Shown here: positions 59,501 to 64,000 of the stretch, piece by piece | Numbering within the stretch: the first letter of the stretch is position 1 | How the letters are laid out: each line of letters opens with the position of its first letter | Source of the DNA: Epiperipatus broadwayi | Lineage: Eukaryota; Onychophora; Udeonychophora; Euonychophora; Peripatidae | Direction of reading: 5' to 3' | Length of the DNA: 64,000 nt | Assembly (NCBI GenBank): GCA_028023455.1 | Contig: JAQFVV010006503.1 | Coordinates: forward strand, 297,001-361,000 | Notes under the pieces: generated by a model | Database searches by the model: none | Told to the model about the DNA's origin: nothing | The model's input: the letters and a program-made list of their open reading frames with translations, nothing else | Made by a program: the position numbers and the translations under genes

Positions 59501-60080
59501 AAAACAGACCTTTTTATACTACTTGTTATCTCCCACCAGATCTTAATTAAAAGTTTTAACCAGCACTATTTTTTATCTTTCGTTAGATCTTAATTAAAAT
59601 TTTAACCAGGGCCATTTTTTATCGTATGTTTTTATTTTTTTAATACCACTTTTAATAAATTAGAAAATGAGTTTCTGTTTTTAAAATAGATTAAAACAAG
59701 GAACAATAAAAAACAACTTATCTCAATTAAAATTCTTTTAAATTAAAATGTTTTTATGATTTCCATTTATAATCGAGTGTGTTTTAAATACAATTTTTTC
59801 TTTTTAAAATACTGATAAATATACATTTTAGTTTTGATTTCACAATAGTTACTTTTGAAGCAGAAAAACTATCCAGTTCAATAGAGAGAGAGTTGTGCTA
59901 GCTAAAAAATTCTTAAATTTTATTTTTATTTAAATCTTACATATTTTTATATCTTTAATTAGATATCAAATACATTTATTTTATATAATTGTACAATTCA
60001 AAAAATGTTAATTTGTTTTTATTTTACTTTAATTATTCTCTTATTTTTCTCCTTCACTTTTTTTGCATATCTTCATATAA
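59501..60080. other. AT-rich intergenic DNA, no feature seen
   Basis: A short direct repeat (AGATCTTAATTAAAA..TTTTAACCAG at 59540 and 59585) is the only structure seen. Confidence 0.4.
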
Positions 60081-60082
60081 TC

Positions 60083-60292
60083 ATATATATTATTTATAAT
60101 ACTTCACTCCTATACACTTTAATGCAATTAATTTTCTTAAAAACTTCTTTATTTTCTTACAGTTTATTGTAAGGAAGATGGAGCTCTGAAGAAGACTGCT
60201 GGACAGTTGAAACTGTAAGAAAATAAAGAAGTTTTTAAGAAAATTAATTGCATTAAAGTGTATATGAGTGAAGTATTATAAATAATATATAT
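60083..60292. repeat. Near-perfect long hairpin with hammerhead-like loop
   Basis: Arms of about 80 bases (60083-60165 and 60210-60292) are complementary with at most one or two mismatches; for example AATGCAATTAATTTTCTTAA pairs with TTAAGAAAATTAATTGCATT. The loop holds CTGAAGA (60186-60192), a GACTG-CTGGA-CAGTT stem and GAAA (60209-60212), the core order of a hammerhead, followed by AC-T-GT and A. The arms begin at this GAAA/stem III point. Stem I closure is poor (two pairs), so ribozyme activity is doubtful. Very low arm divergence means a young element. Confidence 0.75.
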
Positions 60293-61164
60293 TTACTTTA
60301 ATTATATTTATTTTTTTAAAAATATTTTTAATCTCTAAATTTGATTACAGAGTATTTAACTATGAGATGAAGTGTATTATTTTTGACTTTGTTATTTTAA
60401 ACTTCATAATTTCATTATTAAAAAATGATTCAGAATAATTAAATTGTTCCCATATGGTCTATTTATTTTATTTCATTTTATTGCAATTTTTTTAAAAACA
60501 AAAGAATATAAATAATGGGCCAAATCTATAAAAAGAGAAACTGCTGGTTAAAATATAGTGTCAATAGAGACAGTAATAAGAGTAGTTGCACAGATAATAC
60601 AAGAACAATGATCATGAGATTGGAATACATCAAATAGATTATGGTATAGTGTTGGAAAATTAAAAGAATAGCTGGTATGAGGTGTCAGAGTGAAATAACT
60701 AACTCATTTAGTATTAGTTAGCCAAAATTTTTGCATAATAAGTCATATAAGAAAGTCACATTAGAATTAGATTGAAATGTCTTTTTGTGAAGGTCTCTCA
60801 AACTGATTTGGATATTAGTTTTTATATATATATAATTTTTTTCATCCATATTTGTAATTCAAATTTGCATAATGAAGTGATTTCTTTCTTCTTTATTACC
60901 TAAAACTGAATGCTCTTTTGATGAAGTTCACCATAATTATATAGATTCTCAAAAAGTTGAATAGTTAGGTGATATTAACATGGAGAATCTTTAAACAATC
61001 TACGTACTAAATCAAATATTTTATCAAGTAGTGTAATAATTGATTTATATAACATAAGCCATCTTTAATAATTAATAAGATTTGATATATTTCCATAGGA
61101 TCATAAACAAATTTGTCTACCAATAATGAGAAAAAACAATTAATATAAACATACACATATATAT
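60293..61164. other. AT-rich intergenic DNA, no feature seen
   Basis: No feature supported. Confidence 0.4.
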
Positions 61165-61169
61165 ATAAC

Positions 61170-61216
<47 letters not shown>
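61165..61216. repeat. (TA)n microsatellite
   Basis: Uninterrupted TA array. The apparent poly-Tyr/Ile frames over it are artefacts. Confidence 0.95.
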
Positions 61217-61219
<3 letters not shown>

Positions 61220-61427
61220 ACCAGTTGGATTACATACCACACACTAATATAGTGTGTGTGCATAAATAAATACATAAAGTTGAAAGGAAAAGTAGAAATA
61301 AACACAGACAAAAATTATAGTAGATATTTTCTACATTCATTGAAATAAAAAAATAAATAAATAATAAATAATAACTCTGATTTAAAATATTGTTTTATAA
61401 ATCAAACTTTTAAAAGGTCTGAATAAA

Positions 61428-61437
61428 TAAATATATA

Positions 61438-61512
<75 letters not shown>
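61428..61512. repeat. (TA)n microsatellite
   Basis: TA array of about 80 bp with a TTTA interruption at 61438-61443. Confidence 0.95.
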
Positions 61513-61520
<8 letters not shown>

Positions 61521-61925
61521 ATTCCTCTTCTTTTTCTTTCTTCTGATTGTGGAATGTAAAAACACAATACTTGTTTTTGAAATTTTCTTTAATTAATTAA
61601 AACATGTATGTTTTCAAAGGGATTAGAGAGATAAAAATAAAAACTCTGTTTTCAATCAAAGTGTTATTATCCCCTTAGATGATTCTATAAAAGGGCTGAT
61701 AACAAAATTAGCTCCAGTCTGGATAATGATTTTTGAAGAGAGCAGGCTGGAGAATAATTTTTGTAATAATAGTCAGCTGAAAAGTTGGTTACAATATTTT
61801 GTTGAAGCTTGTTGAAGTTTGCAGCAGTTGGTTTTAGCTGACTATAGTGTTGGCAGTCTACCTACCATGAACTGATATAACTGAAGGCAGGACATTAGAA
61901 TCAGGAACTGCTACTATTTTCCTTT
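61513..61925. other. Moderate-GC intergenic DNA, no feature seen
   Basis: Composition rises relative to neighbours (from about 61660), with AGCTG/TTGAAGCTTG motifs, but no gene could be supported. Confidence 0.35.
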
Positions 61926-61930
61926 GCAGG

Positions 61931-62107
61931 AGTTTGAATTCACATGAAGAAAATGACCCACTTCTTTGTGCAAAAATTCATAGCCTTAAACATGGAGAGG
62001 ACAGTTTCTTGTCTGAAATCTATCAAACCAATGCTGCTGCTTGCCTGGAACAATCCGAGACAGAAAGGGAGATCAACATTTTACATGGATTACATTTTTC
62101 CTCATGA
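61931..62107 (+). CDS. Candidate terminal coding exon, 58 aa
   Basis: TACTATTTTCCTTTGCAG (acceptor AG at 61928-61929) is a good 3' splice site. In the frame starting at 61931 it reads SLNSHEENDPLLCAKIHSL, then KHGEDSFLSEIYQTNAAACL, then EQSETEREINILHGLHFSS and a stop at 62105. Residue and codon use look like a genuine soluble acidic protein segment and not an AT-driven frame. No recognised domain and no upstream exon identified. A non-coding repeat or pseudogene is not excluded. Confidence 0.3.
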   Translation, partial: SLNSHEENDPLLCAKIHSLKHGEDSFLSEIYQTNAAACLEQSETEREINILHGLHFSS

Positions 62108-64000
62108 TGACAGTCACTAAAACCAAATTTAATAAGAAAATCTTCCAGCTTATCCAGGGAACTCCAGTTTGCTGAAGAAGCAATTATATATATGCTGATG
62201 TATCTAAAAGCAAAGAAGCACAGATAAACATATAGCTGTGATGAGTAGACATATATGATAATGAAATTTTAAATAATTTCTTTAGTAAAATGACATTTTG
62301 AAAGTGATGCATGAATTTGTATTTTTTATGTTTATGGTGGGTGTATAGTTGAGCAGGGCTGCCTGGATGCAGTGTGTACATGATGCTCTGAAGTATAGGC
62401 TTGGCACTGTCTAGATCTAGATGTTGAGCTCCCATAGTAATCCAGCAGTGTATATGTAGGCCCCACGAATAGGCCTGGTCTCATGAATAGACCTCATTTA
62501 TAGCCCCTAAGACTCACAAAAGATGATCAGGGCTGGCTGAATGCCTGATAGTTTTTTTTGGATACTACCCTTTGTGGAGGATCTGTCTAGGTACTTAAAA
62601 GGGGCAGTGCTTAAAACTGAGGTATTTTCTCATGATGTCAAGGAGTTTTGTGTTCTGGTAGTCCATGCTTGGTTGTCTACTTATCATGGCATGGGGAGCT
62701 ACAGTTCACGTATTCACTTTTCCTGTCTGACCTTGCCTACTTCATCAGCATTTTCTAATCAAGAAGAGAGATATTTTAAAAGTGAAGCAAACAAGCAAAC
62801 AATTCTGCCTGGATTTTTCTTAAAAAGTAAAGAATGGATGATTCTATAATTTAAATTTAAAAGTGTTGATAATTAATTAATCAATAATCAAAAGTGACAT
62901 GTCAAAAAATTGATTTTATGTTTAAAAAAAAAGTTGATAGTATTTATTTCTTTTAATAAACTAATGATAAAGAGTGGAACTTACTATAAAATAAGAAAAG
63001 CAATTTATACATTTTCAACAAAGAATAATTGTGAAAATAACTTTTATTGTCATAACAAGTATGTAAGTGTTATATATATTCAAAATGAAATTTGTAATTA
63101 TAAAATTAAGGTTTTTTTATTGTTTTGATAAAATTAAATTTGTTATGTTAAGAATCTGTACTATTCGATATATGTGTTTTAATAAACCTAATATAGGTAT
63201 GGTCTTATTAAAAATATAGGTTAAAAAGTTTAACCATTTATTATTTTTATTTAAAAGTTAAATATGTTCAGAAATTTCATGCACACACATGTATGTGTGT
63301 GTGTATTGTCAATTATAACATATATGTAAAATATAATCATTTTTTGGTCATTATTGAATATCAATCGAAATGTATTTCCTGTATATTAGAAACCATGTAT
63401 CTGTACACACATATATGTAAATCAATCTAATAATTTGAATATTTAATGATGATTACGTAAATCACAAATGTAATATTTTTTTTTATTGTACAAGACTTAA
63501 TTTTAATGTATAGCTATATAGACCTTAATTTAAATTCGTTTTTTATTGTTATTAATAAACTTATTTAATTGTTAAAATTGTATTGCATCATCTCTTGGTC
63601 ACATACAGTAATAGAGCTTATGTTCTCTGAGCTAGATTCATGGATGGGATGATTTTATAAATGGGAATGTGTACTTAGTGCTTTTGGGGCATCCAGCAGT
63701 GATCAATCATCATCCTGGCTGGCCCATGCACTATATTTTATTTGTCTTATTTAAAAGTTAAGTTTATAGTTGGCCAGTACATTAATGGCCACTACAAATG
63801 GTCTGATCAATGATGATGATCAACATGTTTTTATCTCCCAGCATTATTGTTTTGATTTCTGATTATTGTGTATTCTAATGGATAGCCACTAAGCTGGTGC
63901 ATCCAAATTATGCTTAAATAATTGCCCAAGCTGGCAAAGGCTCAATAGTTAGCCTGATCTAAAAAAGACCCATTTGCAATCCAGTCACAAAGTTGACTGT
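62108..64000. other. Intergenic DNA, no supported gene
   Basis: Moderate-GC patches at 62300-62720 and 63580-63980 contain short frames (62541-62849, 102 aa; 62184-62435 minus) with no recognisable domain. A CACACACATGTATGTGTGTG palindrome lies at 63284-63305. Nothing else supported. Confidence 0.35.

Noticed and set aside
61007-61567. Minus-strand frames with poly-Ile/Tyr
   Set aside because: They translate (TA)n arrays.
62541-62849. 102-aa plus-strand frame as a gene
   Set aside because: No domain, no splice context and no repeat or paralogue in the window; cannot be told from chance in a moderate-GC patch.

Overview
This is a gene-poor, strongly AT-rich stretch (roughly three quarters A+T by eye) of an animal nuclear genome. 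The evidence is many degenerate retroelements of metazoan type (RTE-type LINEs, a second apurinic-endonuclease LINE, Penelope-like elements with GIY-YIG domains), long (TA)n, (ATT)n and (CATCAT)n microsatellites, foldback/MITE-like repeats, and no operons or compact genes. The species cannot be fixed from sequence alone; an invertebrate is the best guess. A 500-N scaffold gap lies at 38351-38850.

Layout. 1-2.4 kb: AT-rich DNA with a hammerhead-like motif near 0.5 kb. 2.4-6 kb: a 3' fragment of an RTE LINE, a 3' fragment of a second LINE (here LINE-B) joined to a short repeat (family C), and another family C copy. 7.4-10.1 kb: a nearly complete but decayed RTE. 11.6-15.6 kb: two head-to-head Penelope fragments and a third Penelope fragment. 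16-23.3 kb: several foldback/MITE-like elements and family D repeats. 23.7-25.8 kb: an RTE tail and an unidentified tandem duplication. 27.5-28.3 kb: a foldback unit carrying a hammerhead-like motif. 30.47-32.33 kb: a GC-richer block bounded by TGTAAC/GTTACA and an ATAG duplication, probably an LTR-derived insertion. 34.5-35.1 kb: the best preserved family C element. 41.5-42.3 kb: a Penelope element with hammerhead remnants. 44.9-52.4 kb: a three-level nest, with LINE-B split by an RTE that is itself split by a foldback element. 52.56-53.66 kb: a complete family D insertion with a 17-bp target duplication. 54.4-55.4 kb: a same-strand string of Penelope, family C and LINE-B. 55-64 kb: sparse repeats, one long hairpin and two weak exon candidates.

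Most interesting: families C and D look like retrozymes, meaning non-coding retroelements built of about 450- and 475-bp head-to-tail units, each carrying a type I hammerhead ribozyme (core CTGATGA...GAAA, very short stem III, closed stem I). Copies sit between 15-17 bp target-site duplications and carry an inverted 5' piece. In one copy the inverted piece ends exactly at the predicted self-cleavage bond. Degenerate hammerhead folds are also visible at the 3' ends of the Penelope elements here, which suggests, but does not prove, that Penelope or LINE-B reverse transcriptase moved families C and D. No intact host protein-coding gene could be supported.
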